From: Lamellibrachia satsuma
Lineage: Eukaryota; Annelida; Polychaeta; Sabellida; Siboglinidae
Assembly (NCBI GenBank): GCA_033239005.1
Contig: BSQZ01000071.1
Span: 2,397,852-2,461,851 of the forward strand
Direction of reading: 5' to 3'
DNA length: 64,000 bases
Position numbers and translations under genes: made by a program. Shown here in pieces: positions 10,991 through 23,720 of the stretch. Within the stretch, counting starts at the first letter, position 1. Every line of letters starts with the position of its first letter. The notes under the pieces are model-generated. The model did no database searches and had not been told where the DNA came from. It was given only the letters and a program-made list of their open reading frames with translations.

Positions 10991-12035
10991 CTGAACAGAA
11001 ACAGTCAGGCTGAAATAAACAACACCCTCGCACACGCACTGGATCTTCATCCCTTCATATACCAGTAAATACTGGAAGTATGTCAGACGTTTGAAACTTT
11101 CATATAGAATTTTCTTTTAATCACATCTTCAAACTCTACTCACTACAACCGCTGGTTGCTTTCTTCAGGAACTGAATTGGATGATCGAGTTCTTTTGCTT
11201 GCCTGAAACGTCACGAGTCAAACTGTACTTGTGATTAAAAGAAATTATTCTCCCAACGCGATGAACATTTTCATGAACGTTTGAAACTGTTTGCGATTCA
11301 ACGCTGAGCCATTTAGCTTTCTGGAGATGGTGACCAGACTTAATTCAATTGTTTTGTCTGATATGACAATGTTCACATGGTTTTTGCACACTAGTTGCCG
11401 GCATTCTTGTGTATCACAGATAACAAGGCAGGCAGTTTGCTCACAGAAATACTTCAGGATCTCGAAGGAGCAGACTTGGATCTTTAGACGTGATGGCTCA
11501 AGTCTAGTCAACTTTTTATCTGAGAACTTGTGAAGACCGAAGTTATTTGATAAAGAGACTCAAATAATATGTGAAAAACAAAGTGACTGTAGTCAAGACA
11601 TTTTTTATGCCGACTGAAGTCATTGCGACATCATAACGAGCCAAGCTGAGTGACTGAGAATCCAGGTGATCATATTCCTGGAGTGATCACTGTAGACATT
11701 TTAAAAAGGCTAACCTTTGCTACCCAGAAACACCTTATTCAGTACTGATGGAAGCCACAACAGGTCCACCATGTGTTGTCCTGTGCTACTATTTTTGTTA
11801 TTGAAATTTTTATTTTACAACTTATTTTTTTAATGCATAATTGTAGGTATATATGGATTTTTTTGTACAATGGTGATCTTACATCCCATTATATATATAT
11901 TTATTATATATATATATATACACACACATTATTAATATTTTTAACTTTTAAGTTATTTATATTTATAATGCATATTTGTATGTATACAGGTTTTTGCCAG
12001 AAATAAAAAGTATTCTACTCTATCCTTCTACTGAC

Positions 12036-12170
12036 CTCAGGGTTGAGAAGTTTGGTCCAGTCTGGGGTGACAAAATATAGAATGCCCTCGGATGCCCCAG
12101 GTAGGGTGACACCCCTCACCACCAGCACGGTCAGCATTACGTAGGGGAATGTTGCTGTGAAATAAGCCAC
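12036..12170 (-). CDS. SLC6 transporter exon 6 (TM5 and EL3)
   Basis: 135 bp, 45 codons, phase 0 at both ends; acceptor gttatttcag, donor gtcagt. It encodes residues 266-310: [20 protein letters not shown], then [18 protein letters not shown] and KLLNPE. The FTATFPY and RGVTLPGA motifs are diagnostic of SLC6. Confidence 0.95.
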
Positions 12171-13073
12171 CTGAAATAACAGCAACACAGCGTTAACCCA
12201 GCGTTAACACAGCGTTAACACAGCCAGCACATCATTCTTTTGGCATATATTGAATTTTCCAAAATGCGAAGAATTCACAGAAAGCAAGTGCTAATTTTAC
12301 ACTTCAACCTCCGTGAGAAAAGGGGAAAATATCAAACACTGTCCCTTGAAAGACGACGTTACATTAGCTGAAATCGTCTGATGCCTTGGTCCTTATTACA
12401 TCCTTGGTCCTTATTACATCCTTGGTCCTTATTACATTCTGACCAGTCAGAACTGACAAAAAAATTTAATACATGATGTCTTATATGAAATTACTGGATA
12501 CCTGTTTTCCAAAATACAACTCGTATATAAAATAAAACGCTGTTAAATAAAAATTCTCCAAAAAGCCATCAGGTAACTGATTAATTAATTTAAACAGATT
12601 CACCACAAGACTGAGAAATTTAAAGGTTACACATGGTGTGAGAAACTGGAATATTTATCTGGTCTTGTGTGACTAGTGTTAGTTGTATCACTGGGCAGGT
12701 AGATTAAATGTTGGTATATTTTTCTATTTGTCTAACAGTCCCAGGGCCTGTATTCTTGAAAAAAGTATGAATTCGTAATTCAAATAGCGTAAATATGCAA
12801 TATTGTCCCGAGGAGTTCCCTTACGGAACAATTGTAGATATAATCAAATGTGCTAAGTACTGAACAGGCCTACTGGAGTATTACACAATACATGTTGACT
12901 CTCAGTCAAGACTGGCAGGATGCATTATAATCTTAAATTTGTCGTGCTCTTTTTATATTAAATATTATGTGAGTGACAGCCCCGGAGGCAGCTTAGCAGT
13001 AATATTTGAGTTGCGAATTTGTCTTTTGAGAATACGGGCCTTGAGGAGTAAATAAGCCCATCGGACACCGTAC

Positions 13074-13212
13074 CTTTCCGGTTGACTTGATGCCTCGACT
13101 GACAAACATTACAACGAGGATCCAGGCGAGTAACAGGCACAGACACAGGTGCCACCGAATGCTGCCGAGGTTCTCGATCGAATGACTGTCATTCATGTTC
13201 ATCAATGCCAAT
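13074..13212 (-). CDS. SLC6 transporter exon 5 (end of EL2, TM4)
   Basis: 139 bp, entered in phase 2 and left in phase 0; acceptor ttgtgtctgcag, donor gtacgg. It encodes residues 219-265, with the family signature ENLGSIRWHL and a hydrophobic TM4 (LCLLLAWILVVMF) ending RGIKSTGK. There is an NDS sequon at residue 226 in the extracellular part. Confidence 0.94.
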
Positions 13213-13827
13213 CTGCAGACACAAGTGGTGTACGGGAGACTTTGTCTATGCACACAATTTACAGGTCAACAAGGCAAAGAAATTGCGGAATGTCAGCCAA
13301 ACAATTGCTTCAAACCCTACGCCACCAATGCCACTGAAACATATGTCAGGGACTGATCTGCTGATCTTTGGCATGTTGCCTTATCATTTGAATAACTGGT
13401 TGCCTCAATTCACTCAGATGTATGAGTGAGCACCTGGCTATAAACTGGTGGATATGTGAACAATAATCTTTGTGCAGTAACTGCAGCTTGGCTGAAAGCT
13501 TTCCAAAAAAGTCGAGTTGACACTGGAATGAACAGGTCTGCCAGGGGGTGAAGTGGAAAGTGCTTTGAGCGGTCCAAAGAATTGGACACTGCACTGTATA
13601 AGAACGCACCTTTACTTTTATTTACATGGCAACAGTAATGTTCTTGCGACTTCACACAACACAGCGAACTTATCTTGATACAACTTTGTCAATAATAAAT
13701 TTAACTAAGATTTTATTTAAAACATGCATGACAGCCACCCTACAACAAAAAGACGTTAAGAGACAGTATACAACACATTTTAACCTGGGAAACCATGGTA
13801 ACCACTGTGTGGCGTACCAGTACCTAC

Positions 13828-13948
13828 CTGAAGTATTCATCACTGGGGGACACTTTTTCGGTGTGATTGATGCCAGCCGCATTGGCAGCGTAACTTGGGC
13901 CTCCTGCCGTGTGGTTCATCACTGTTGTCATGACAATCGACGCGTTGC
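13828..13948 (-). CDS. SLC6 transporter exon 4 (extracellular loop 2)
   Basis: 121 bp, entered in phase 1 and left in phase 2; acceptor tctactgcag, donor gtaggt. It encodes the variable part of EL2 with N-glycosylation sequons NAS (180), NHT (190) and NHT (206), ending PSDEYF, which matches the family's S-x-x-EYF just before TM4. The middle is poorly conserved, as is usual for EL2; phase and splice sites support it. Confidence 0.88.
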
Positions 13949-14205
13949 CTGCAGTAGACACTGTGACACCACATCCCTTAAACGTTTCTCATTAATAAAA
14001 AAATTCTCTCCTACCCAACAAATAGTACGATTTATATTGTGTTTAATGCCAAAAAGGTCAACAGAGGGCACCACATTTAACATGTACCAAATTAATTCAA
14101 CAGAGGGCGCTACCATCATGTCCAGCTCTTGCATCTCAGCATAATTTATAGAGGTGAGACCATTATTCTACTGAAGTTTTGATGGCAGAAGAATAAAATG
14201 CAGTT

Positions 14206-14838
14206 GCAGGCTGGCAGCATATTAGATCTGTAGTTGCTGGCTGGCAGCATATTGGATCTGTAGTTGCTGGCTGGCAGCATATTAGATCGATAGTTGCTGG
14301 CTGGCAGCATATTAGATCTGTAGTTGCTGGCTGGCAGCATATTAGATCGATAGTTGCTGGCTGGCAGCATATTAGATCTGTAGTTGCTGGCTGGCAGCAT
14401 ATTAGATCTGTAGTTGCTGGCTGGCAGCATATTAGATCGATAGTTGCTGGCTGGCAGCATATTAGATCTGTAGTTGCTGGCTGGCAGCATATTAGATCGA
14501 TAGTTGCTGGCTGGCAGCATATTAGATCTGTAGTTGCTGGCTGGCTGCATATTAGATCTGTAGTTGCTGGCTGGCAGCATATTGGATCTGTAGTTGCTGG
14601 CTGGCAGCATATTAGATCGATAGTTGCTGGCTGGCAGCATATTAGATCTGTAGTTGCTGGCTGGCTGCATATTAGATCTGTAGTTGCTGGCTGGCAGCAT
14701 ATTGGATCTGTAGTTGCTGGCTGGCAGCATATTGGATCTGTAGTTGCTGGCTGGCAGCATATTAGATCTGTAGTTGCTGGCTGGCAGCATATTAGATCTG
14801 TAGTTGCTGGCTGGCAGCATATTAGATCTGTAGTTGCA
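14206..14838. repeat. 30-bp minisatellite, about 21 units
   Basis: Units of the form attagatctgtagttgctgg + ctggcagcat are repeated without length change, with variants at a few positions (atcga/atctg, ggcag/ggctg, attag/attgg). Because 30 is a multiple of 3, the minus strand stays open and reads a SNYRSNMLPA repeat, but this is intronic (between SLC6 exons 3 and 4), so coding is very unlikely. Confidence 0.97.
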
Positions 14839-15043
14839 GGTTGGTGACAACAACAAAACCACTATTGCAGGTTGGTGACAACAACAAAACCACTACTGCA
14901 GGTTGGTGACAACAGCAAAACCACTACTGCAGGTTGGTGACAACAACAAAACCACTACTGCTGGTTGGTGACAACAAAACCACTACTGTTGGTTGGTGAC
15001 AACAAAACTACTACTGCAGGTTGGTGACAACAACAAAATGAAA
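14828..15043. repeat. Minisatellite of about 27-33 bp, about seven units
   Basis: Units gcaggttggtgacaacaaca + aaaccactact follow the 30-bp array directly. The junction unit fuses both (tagttgcaggttggtgac), so the second array seems to start from the end of the first. Some units lack one aca triplet group. Confidence 0.95.
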
Positions 15044-15312
15044 GTGTACAGTTTTGATAATAAACACGATTCACAATTTTGCACAGTGTGGAATTGCCCG
15101 ACTCACATTTAGCATTGGCTTCAATGGAATAATCAATATTATATTCTGTACCATCACAGCAACTGTTGTTGCTGGACTCATTTAGCTGTAACTAATCTAC
15201 TTTACGACAGGTTTTCCAAGAAACAGCAATGCACACGTTGTCGCACGACAGAGAAACACATTTCGCTTTGACTGACGATCACGGAGACAATTTATAGGGG
15301 AACGAATCTTAC

Positions 15313-15489
15313 CTGTGACTGGCTGTATGGATGGGTCGCCACAGTGCTCTGTGTTCCATTCATTGTCGCAGGTGGACCAGGGGAGAACTGCTTGGAAGGA
15401 CCCAAACAGGTAGTACAGGGAAAGGGCGATGATGACGTTGTAGTATATACACACCAGGGCATTGAGCACGATGTACCCAATCCCAACTC
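15313..15489 (-). CDS. SLC6 transporter exon 3 (TM3 and EL2 start)
   Basis: 177 bp, phase 1 at both ends; acceptor cttaccctgttgcag, donor gtaaga. It encodes from the end of codon 120 to 178: [20 protein letters not shown] and SLYYLFGSF (TM3, with the conserved IYYN), then [16 protein letters not shown]160 and C169 would form the conserved EL2 disulphide. Confidence 0.95.
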
Positions 15490-15532
15490 CTGCAACAGGG
15501 TAAGACGATACAGATGACACCACTGAACCTCT

Positions 15533-15533
15533 A

Positions 15534-15615
<82 letters not shown>

Positions 15616-15689
15616 CATATATATATATTGGCTTCTCAAAGGCTTTCATTTCATCTTCATATATATCTATATGTCTGGCATTGTGACCA

Positions 15690-15729
<40 letters not shown>

Positions 15730-15772
15730 TGGTCACAAAGGAGATGAAATGAAAACCTTTGAAAGGCCAACA
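15533..15772. repeat. (TA)n arrays with flanking inverted repeats
   Basis: A TA array runs from about 15535 to 15628. A second runs from 15691 to 15727 between gtgaccaggatata and tatatcctggtcac. The left arm continues outward (ctttcatttcatctt) and the right arm mirrors it (gagatgaaatgaaaacc), so the second array is the loop of a palindrome. It lies just upstream of the exon 3 acceptor in the transcript. Confidence 0.85.
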
Positions 15773-16760
15773 TTACTTTGAACAAAACTGCCGACTTAAA
15801 ACCTCAAAATAATAAAATTTTAAAAGAACTTAATATGTGGGACCTGTTTGAGAATTCTCCAAAATTAACTACTAGTGTGTCTGAACCCATTAAGACATGG
15901 TAACAATCCCTTGTAGCATGACAGTGGACATGCCACTGCCTACTGGGTCATAATGACCCCAAAGATCACCCTGTGTTGTGTCACAGATGCTTGACACTTT
16001 AACAACAACAACATTGATCCACCACATCACTGGCAACACATCTATACGAAGAAGATTCCTTTGCCTGGAGACACAACTCCGCTGTCTAGACTCCTGCTGA
16101 CTTCCCAACAAGGTTTAGGTTCAGGGTTACGGCTATCTATGGGTAATAGTATCATCACGAAACCACCTGTGTCCTCAGGTGTTCATAATTCAGTATGCAA
16201 CATAATACTAATATCATGCTACCTATTTTTAATATATATTTACATATTTTTAACTCTATAATATTATATTTACTATTTCATGTTTGCATGTATGTTTGTG
16301 CCCATGAATGGTCTGATGGCACAATTTTTAGTAATAAAAGTAATAATAGTCATAATAATAAAAGTAATAATAATAAAAATAATAATAATCATAATAATAC
16401 AAGTAATAATAACCATAATAATAAAAGTAATAATAATCGTACGTTTATTATAATTTGCCACTCTTTGTAGAGGTACAACATTACACGTAGGCACATTAAA
16501 AAAATGCATAAAACATTAAATACAATAAAATTAGTGCGTTTAATTGCATAATTAGAAATAAATAAATAAAATTAGGCTTGCATAGTTCTATATAAAAAGG
16601 CATAGGTACCATTTTCAAGCAGACTTAAAATAAAATATTCGCCATCACATAGAAAATTATTAATTGAGATCGTCCATAAGATATGTGAGTATGATTCCGC
16701 TTCTTCTTCCATAAACACATTCCCATGATTTCAACAAGTTGTATTCACCGATGCACCCTC
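15773..16760. other. Intronic sequence with an AAT-rich stretch
   Basis: About 1 kb of intron 2. The stretch 16324-16440 is an imperfect (aataat)n/(agtaataat)n run with gtcat and acc interruptions. Nothing else is recognised. Confidence 0.5.
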
Positions 16761-16830
16761 GGTGAGCCAATGGCTTCCTTGTCCACTTGCCATCTGGGCC
16801 TTTGGCTTGGATGGCAAATCTTGTTAAATC
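16761..16830 (-). repeat. Short dispersed hairpin repeat, copy A
   Basis: On the minus strand it reads gatttaacaagatttgccat, then ccaagccaaaggcccagatg and gcaagtggacaaggaagcca. Copies are at 25939-26018, 50270-50352 and 55529-55603. It contains two potential hairpins, TTGCCATC...GATGGCAA and AGCCATTGGCT. Confidence 0.75.
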
Positions 16831-16858
16831 ACTCCATTGAGACAGTTCGGAGCATAAC

Positions 16859-17866
16859 TACAGTCGAGCCTCGTTATAACGCGGTGGTCGGGGTTCACGA
16901 CTTCGGACCGCGCTGTAAGCGAGGCGCGTTAGGTGTTCCCATATCTGCCACCAGGGAGGGAGCTACTAAACAACAGCGATCGCCGCCCGCTGCACCAAGT
17001 CCATGAACGCTGTCGAAGCCCTGTGTGCTTGCAGCAATGTCTTACATGCCAATATGCAGTTTATGGAATTTATTAAACTTATTGTACTAGCATCAACGTG
17101 TATTATTTTTAAATGTCACACCCTGTTGATTCTTGAACTGAATAAACCACACGTACGTATACCGTTATGGAATAGATATACTACGATGATGTACTGCACC
17201 AATAGGCCTACGAATCGAAAATAATAACCTGGATCTGAACAGCCGAAAACGTATATGATTTGACAAACGTAGTATGTAATCTGATAAAACACAGAAAACG
17301 ACAATAGGTAGAATTAATAATTGTTTCACTTCGCCTTCCAACCGATCTCGACCGAAACATAAATTTATTACGCACCACTTAACATTGATTCGTTGTTTCA
17401 TATGCGGATGACAAATTCGTATTTTCGCACACCTGTAGAGCCTTGGGTTAGGAATTTGGCATGCTGGTTTCGCGTTGCGAAAACGATTAAATTTACGATG
17501 TAATGGAAGCATGTCATTTCACCCAAGTGTTATGTTGGTATTGCATACTAAATGCATTTAAAACTGTTTATCTGATTCTTACATGAGGTGAATTTGTGAA
17601 TCTCGATGGCAATTTACAAACCGTCGAAACGAAGCCAGCGACAGCGATTGATGTCGGCGACAGCGCAAAACAAGCAACACATTGATACTCGGTCATTGAC
17701 ATTGTTCGCCTAATGTTTCTTGAGAATTGTCAAAGCAATTCTAAGTAGGTTTAAGCAGGCCCATTTGGCATTTTCTCCTGGCGGCAGAAAATCGGGGTCC
17801 ACGACCGACTGCGTTATATCCGAATCCGCGTAATAACGGGGCGTGTTATAATGAGGCGCGACTGTA
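16859..17866. mobile_element. pogo/Tigger-like MITE, about 1.0 kb
   Basis: The element body is 16861-17864, with TA on both sides (16859-16860, 17865-17866). The left end reads CAGTCGAGCCTCGTTATAAC and the right end in reverse complement CAGTCGCGCCTCATTATAAC. The CAG start, CCTCGTTATAACG pattern and TA target site fit pogo/Tigger TIRs of the Tc1/mariner superfamily. No transposase frame is present. Its core (about 16980-17680) also occurs at 62890-63650 without these termini. Confidence 0.85.
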
Positions 17867-18527
17867 CACAGGTTGCGCAGTGACATGTCTGGCATCAGGT
17901 CACGCACTAGAACACGACAGATGCTATCATTCTACAGCGAATACTGTCCTCTCTAATCACAACACTATAACCGAGACATTTATATTTTAAGGTTTATTCT
18001 TGCAGTGCATCAGCATGTGACACTGTGTCACCTGACAAACTGGTACAAAACTTGTTCCTGTAAACCAGTGTAAATAGACGCTTCAAGGCAGAACAACAAC
18101 ACCCAGCTGTTTGGTATTTCAAAGCTGCCTTCAGACAGTGGAATAATTACGATGTTGTTTATATAACAAACTAAACAACTAAATACTGGAACCAGTAAAC
18201 ACACTGGTCCAGAAACAGAACACAAATAACACCAGAAGCTGTCAACGAGAACCCGGTCAAAGACCTTGCGAGGAGACGCCCCGCACTGTCACGCCACGTA
18301 GTGGTGATGTTGTCTTGCAGACTTCCATCTCCCTCGGGTTGAATAATGGTCCCATTCCAAGATGTTAAATAACGCTTCAAAATGTCACCACTTGGCAACA
18401 AATATATTTAAATTAATTGTAACTGCTCAGAAGTGTCGGCGTTTGTTTCGTAGGTACTGCTTCAAACAGTGGTAGTGTATTGTGTTATGTTAGGAATGGC
18501 TACAGTGTTTTCCCCAAGTAAGGGTGA
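17867..18527. other. Intronic sequence, nothing recognised
   Basis: About 0.65 kb between the MITE and the 20-bp array. No exon, RNA gene or repeat was recognised. Confidence 0.5.
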
Positions 18528-18792
18528 CAGCCCACAACACGCAGTGACAGTCCACAACACGCAGTGACAGTCCACAACACGCAGTGGCAGTCCACAACAC
18601 GCAGTGACAGCCCACAACACGCAGTGGAAGTCCACAACACGCAGTGGCAGTCCACAACACGCAGTGGCAGCCCACAACACGCAGTGGCAGCCCACAACAC
18701 GCAGTGACAGCCCACAACACGCAGTGACAGCCCACAACACGCAGTGACAGCCCACAACACGCAGTGACAGCCCACAACACGCAGTGACAGCC
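18528..18792. repeat. 20-bp minisatellite, about 13 units
   Basis: Units ccacaacacgcagtgacagc repeat exactly every 20 bp with rare changes (tgacagt, tggcagc, tggaagt). The minus strand is open in all three frames, giving cysteine-rich repeats (CHCVLWAVTAC). This is a by-product of a stop-free unit, not a gene. It lies in SLC6 intron 2. Confidence 0.96.
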
Positions 18793-19202
18793 GCAACACA
18801 TGGTTGGCTTGACGTCATCGTGTACATAAACAAAGTCCCATAAACAAGTTTATTTAAACTGCTTCCGTCTTTGCTATTGTTAAACTGTCTGCAAGCTGAC
18901 AGTTGTATGCCATTAAACGCGCTGATAAACAGACTCTAAATGACCGAATTGTCTGCCAGGCATTATCGCTATTCTAGGATCTGTATCGTGACCCATAAAT
19001 AATTTCCAGTAGATTGATTTCAAGTATCATTGCCACTGTGTAATTATTTAATGCTTTGTGAGAGTTCTCTGGTACTGGCAAAGAAGATTACACAAACACT
19101 GGTAAAGCATGCTTTAGTGAAGTTCATCATACTAATTTATGCCACCAACAGCCCAATACAAACTTTGTTCTCTTTTAACAAATTACTTTACATTATGGGG
19201 GC

Positions 19203-19475
19203 ATGCATGGCCTAGTGGTTAAGGTGTTGGACTCTAAATTCGAGGGTTGTGAGTTCAAGCTTAGGCAATTTCGTTTACCCTACTTTGCCTCAGTCTACTC
19301 AGCTTCAAAAGAGTACAAACACTGTTTGGAAGGTACCTGCGATGGACTAGTGTCCTGTCCAGGAGAGTCAGCATAACTACACTCTAGAAACCAGGTTTAA
19401 GCACTGACCATATAAGCCTTCATGGCTTCCTAAGGCGTAATGCCGGGGGGATGACTTTATCTTTTTTTTTTACCT
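19203..19475 (+). mobile_element. tRNA-derived SINE
   Basis: The head carries Pol III boxes: an A box in tggcctagtggttaaggtgt and a B box in ggttgtgagttcaagctt, spaced as in a tRNA. A tRNA-unrelated body with gcgatggactagtgtcctgt follows and the 3' end is an (a/t)-rich run with nine Ts. There is no intact tRNA cloverleaf after the 5' arm, so it is not a functional tRNA gene. No clear target-site duplication was found. Confidence 0.8.
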
Positions 19476-22400
19476 TACATTATGCACTTCCGATATTAAA
19501 TTTGTACTTATGATGCAAAATATATCAGTCAACTGCTCCAGGAAGACATGCTTTCGATAGCTGTTGTCTCATATGTAGTGGCAAATTCTCAATATGATGT
19601 TAATGTGAATGTATCCGTCAGAGGGCAGCACTGTATGAGTGCACACTGAAGTGTTTCAGATTATTGCATCAGGTTCCAATTTCTTGCATCAGGTTCCAGC
19701 AGCCATTAAATTGGCAACACCTTGACCAGAACGCTCGTCTCAATTAGGTCATATACATTCTTAAAATGCCATAAAAAACAAATTGTTACAAAACATAACA
19801 TTTCTTCAATGTTGCTGTGCAACTGTTTACTGTTTGACATCTGTTGTTTTACCACATTCGTCTCATACACACTTTCTAATTTCTGTATGCATGAGGGCGT
19901 GCGTGCGTGCGTGCGTGCACGCGTACCTTTATTTATTCCAGCTGGAGGAGGTAAAATGGTAACTCTCCTTGTTGAGTGAACATTAACAGAATATCATTAC
20001 GGTTGGGTAGTATGCTGTCGTCTTGTAATTTTTTTTAATGTTCAGTAGCACAGCACCACAGGAAAGCACCACATGCATTCTTAATGCAGCACTATGCACT
20101 ATTAGCACGTGAAGCACTACCTTCTAAACGAAACCAGACACTTCTGTGGACTCACAGGTCATTTAAATATATTTGTTGCCCAGTGGTGACATTTTGAAGC
20201 ATTACGTAACATCCTGCAACGGAATAATTATTCAAACCAAGTGAAATGGAAGATATTGACGTCACACAGCGGAACAGCGCAGGACATCTCCTCGCAAGGT
20301 CATTAGACTAGACGAGACATTGACGTCACTGCGTTATTCGCCTGGCTGGAAACAGTGTCAGACAAACTTTTTAGTAATTTTTTTAGCCTTCCTGTACATC
20401 ATAAATCATCACAGGTCACGTAACCGTTATCTCGTGCATAACCAACAACAGGCAAAACACTAATCCCCGTGATAGATCTAACAGTAACTACACGATTCGG
20501 CACCGATGCACGTGCATGTTTCACAGATAAGACAACTGCGTAGGTTTGACATATCTGATCAATGCCACCACTGTTAACGTAGTCATTCAAGTGGCGATTC
20601 CCAGACTATATACGCCACCTTACAATCATACAATTGTCCCTACACAGAGATTGTTGACTGTTGATACCGCAGCAACAATAGAGCAGGCATGACAAACCAC
20701 CAAACAATAATGACACACACAGTGAACAGGTTACGTGGCATCCTGCTCATGAAATGTTTATCTCTAATCAAAGCAATTACTACAACCACCATAGTAGGCC
20801 ACGAGAAGCCAGTGCACTACTAGAATTGCTGTGTGGCCCATTCATAAATGACTAACTGCCTAACAACGACCATGTGCCACACTGCCATCACCATACATCC
20901 CGCTATGGCAACAGAGGCACCGTTGCTGTTTCCACAAATACATAATTTGTGGCTGGGAGGGAGTCAGAAATATGTCTGGCTAGTCAGCGCTTAGGTGCCA
21001 GCTCGTTTGGGGATCATGTCAAACATGATATATTTATTTGGGGAAAATTCCAGTCACGGTTATTGCAGCACTGTACAAAACACAAGTTACCGTGAAACCC
21101 TGTCGGAAACAAGGAAGGCGCCTGCTTACATCCAGATTAACATGACATTTCTGGGCCACGCCTTATCTCTTCCCCTCTGACTTCCCATGATCTGCCTGTC
21201 ACTCCCACCTTTTCCCTTCCCCTCCCCGGTCTTCCTATCTTCCTGGAGTTATCTCAATGTTCCTGGTTGACTTTCATCCGCTGATTCTCCAAGCTTGGAA
21301 TTATTCCACGAATACCAAGAATTAATCCCACTATGTCTGAATAAATAGTGTAATAACAAAATATGCCTCCTGCGGTCTGGTTCCTCCAACCATCCAGCCA
21401 CCCCTAACCGTCTAAATATACAGATCCTTGACAAGTTTCTCCAGTGACTGGGGCAGCTATCACGAAAGCTAAAATCCAAACCCATTAAAATGCTGTCCAT
21501 TTAGAATCTTTCGTCTTAGCACGAACACTTATGGTTTATCGTTCTTTTAAATGTCATAATGAATATCTTATTTTTTATCATATAAAAAAACATTAAAATA
21601 CTTTTAATACTTTCAAATAATTTTCATGACCTCTGCCATTACAACACTGACTACGCTGAGTGACCCCACATAAAGAAACTCTCTCCTCAGCCCAATTAGG
21701 TGCTCTATATACCTGGTTCACTTTGGACCCAATAAACTATGCAACAATACCCACTAACACTGCCTCCGACAACTTCAAGACAACTTCACTGACGTGAACT
21801 CGACCACCCACGACTGACGTTTAAGGGTGGTATAAAACTGTCTGAAATATATACATAAAAACTGTGTCAAATACACAACCATAATGGTCCCACAAAAAAT
21901 CTTTAGCAGTGCAATTTTTTTATTATTTATTTGCCCCCAATGACCAAGCGTGAAATATAGTAAGAGAGACAACTAGTGTTTTTTTTTAAATTCAACTCAT
22001 ATGGGCAAACCTATTTTTCACAACCACTTTATATAGCTCAAAAGATCACAAATCAGATAAAGAATATTAATTAAAGATATGTTTTATGTATTAAAAACAT
22101 TGGAGACAAGCCATTATAATTATATAAACATCTAAAATTTCAAAAGTTCTGGTTATCATCAAATCTTAGCCCTGGTCAGCCCTTTGTTGACCGGTCAGTA
22201 GAGACCAACATCAGCCAGCCTCGTCTCCCAAGTGTACCAACCATTGTTAACATCTTCTGACTATGTCGTTTTCATCAATGTCGCGAAGGATTGGTACCGA
22301 TTACATCGCATATTATCGTTCAAAAAGCTACTGACGCTGAATCAAAATTGATGTGCCAAAGAGAATCTTTACCAGTTGCATTCAATCTAAGTCATAACGA

Positions 22401-22972
22401 TGTACAATAAAGTTGTTTATAAATACATTTAACCCAAGTTGTTATCACTGCAATATTTACTTCACAAAACATAGGATATTGTTATTAGTTCTCTCGCTTG
22501 TTTCCTTGATATTGTCTCATGTAAACAGAGCTTTAGTCGTTAAACAGTAACATCACTGAGCGGGTGATTAACATGACTAACTCTTTCTGGCGGCAAATTA
22601 GATAGCAATATGTTTCTACATTCCGCAAGGTGTTTTATAGGCACACGGTCTTATGTCTCTGGATCATATGTCAAGTAATTAGTGTTTGAAAGTTTCCAGC
22701 GTGCAGCGATCTTTTTGCACCAATATTTTGGCTCCTACTTGTTTTAGTTTATGAGCACAGAACTCCTAGCTCAGACTGTTACCTTTAACTTCAAGGCCCA
22801 CCCTCATCAGATAAACATTCACTGTGATAGCATTTACACAATACGTATTTATAATCTGTTCCATTAATTTATTGTCCTTAATAAACCTTTGTCGTCTGTT
22901 GTCTTTTTTGTTGCATTATGTCAGTATCAATATCATATTGTAGAATGTGACAAGTTTTTTCAGCATGGGACA
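19476..22972. other. Intronic sequence, no gene recognised
   Basis: About 3.5 kb. It includes a short (gtgc)n run at 19894-19920. Minus-strand open frames at 20399-20590 and 21249-21500 look protein-like in composition but have no recognisable domain or paired splice sites. Confidence 0.45.
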
Positions 22973-23029
22973 AAGGGTCAACCAGTTCAAAGGGTCAACC
23001 AGTTCAAAGGGTCAACCAGTTCAAAGGGT
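22973..23029. repeat. 17-bp tandem repeat, 3.5 units
   Basis: caaagggtcaaccagtt repeats head to tail, ending in caaagggtttt. Confidence 0.95.
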
Positions 23030-23544
23030 TTTAAACGGCAGAGACTGTCATATTAGAGACACTGGATATCACTGTTATGAGAGCACGTGTAATGTCTTGT
23101 AACTGGGCAACACCAGATCATATGACCATAATCATATGACCATGATCTATATCCAAGTTCCACACGACAAAACCACAATTAATGACTTCTGCAGGTCATG
23201 GGTAATTATTGCCCTGTGCAATGTTAGAGACATCCCATCCCTGTGCACAGTCTGCAGCCACTCAACTGAAAGTCGCTTGTCCGTGACCAAGGGGTCAGGG
23301 ATTTTACCCTGGTTGGTGACCCACCCAGTCAATGAATAACGAATGTGAATCAACCTGTGTTGACTCACTTAGAACCTGGCATGCACGCAGTAGAAGTGTC
23401 TTTCAGGTGAGACTCTAGCAGTTAGACTTCCTGGTGTGTTACACACGAATGTAGGGCATAATAAGTTTGGATATAGGACATTCTGACATAAGTGCATTTG
23501 CGCAGGGACATTACCCGGTTTGATGGTGGAAGCTGTTGAGAGTG

Positions 23545-23720
23545 GAGGACTATGCAAATAGGGATGTAAGAAAGGCAGGGAGGAAGACAAGTGGAGGGAG
23601 ACGGCTTCCCATAGAGAGAGGTGATAACAGCTTCACTCAGCCATTTGTAAAAGGAGCATCGAGGTAGAACAGATTTATAAAAATTTCCTTCACGTAGGTC
23701 ATCGACTGATTTTAACAGAC
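23545..23720 (+). mobile_element. LINE 3'-end fragment, copy A
   Basis: gactatgcaaatagggatgt and the following sequence match 26706-26900, where it encodes a degraded LINE C-terminus. The shared 3' tail (gagcatcgaggtagaacaga, then ccttcacgtaggtcat) follows. It is 5'-truncated and has no intact frame. Just after it begins a sequence related to the 44.1-kb repeat. Confidence 0.7.

Noticed and set aside
14146..14862. 238-codon minus-strand open frame made of a SNYRSNMLPA repeat
   Set aside because: It is a stop-free reading of a 30-bp minisatellite lying inside an SLC6 intron; the unit length alone keeps the frame open.
16321..16440. Possible CRISPR-like spaced repeats in the AAT-rich run
   Set aside because: Irregular trinucleotide repeat without constant repeats and unique spacers, in eukaryotic DNA.
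18462..18833. Three overlapping cysteine-rich open frames (CHCVLWAVTAC repeats)
   Set aside because: All three minus-strand frames of the 20-bp array are open, which is expected for a stop-free unit and not for a gene.
19203..19275. Functional tRNA gene
   Set aside because: A and B boxes are present but the 3' half cannot fold back into an acceptor stem; SINE origin explains it.
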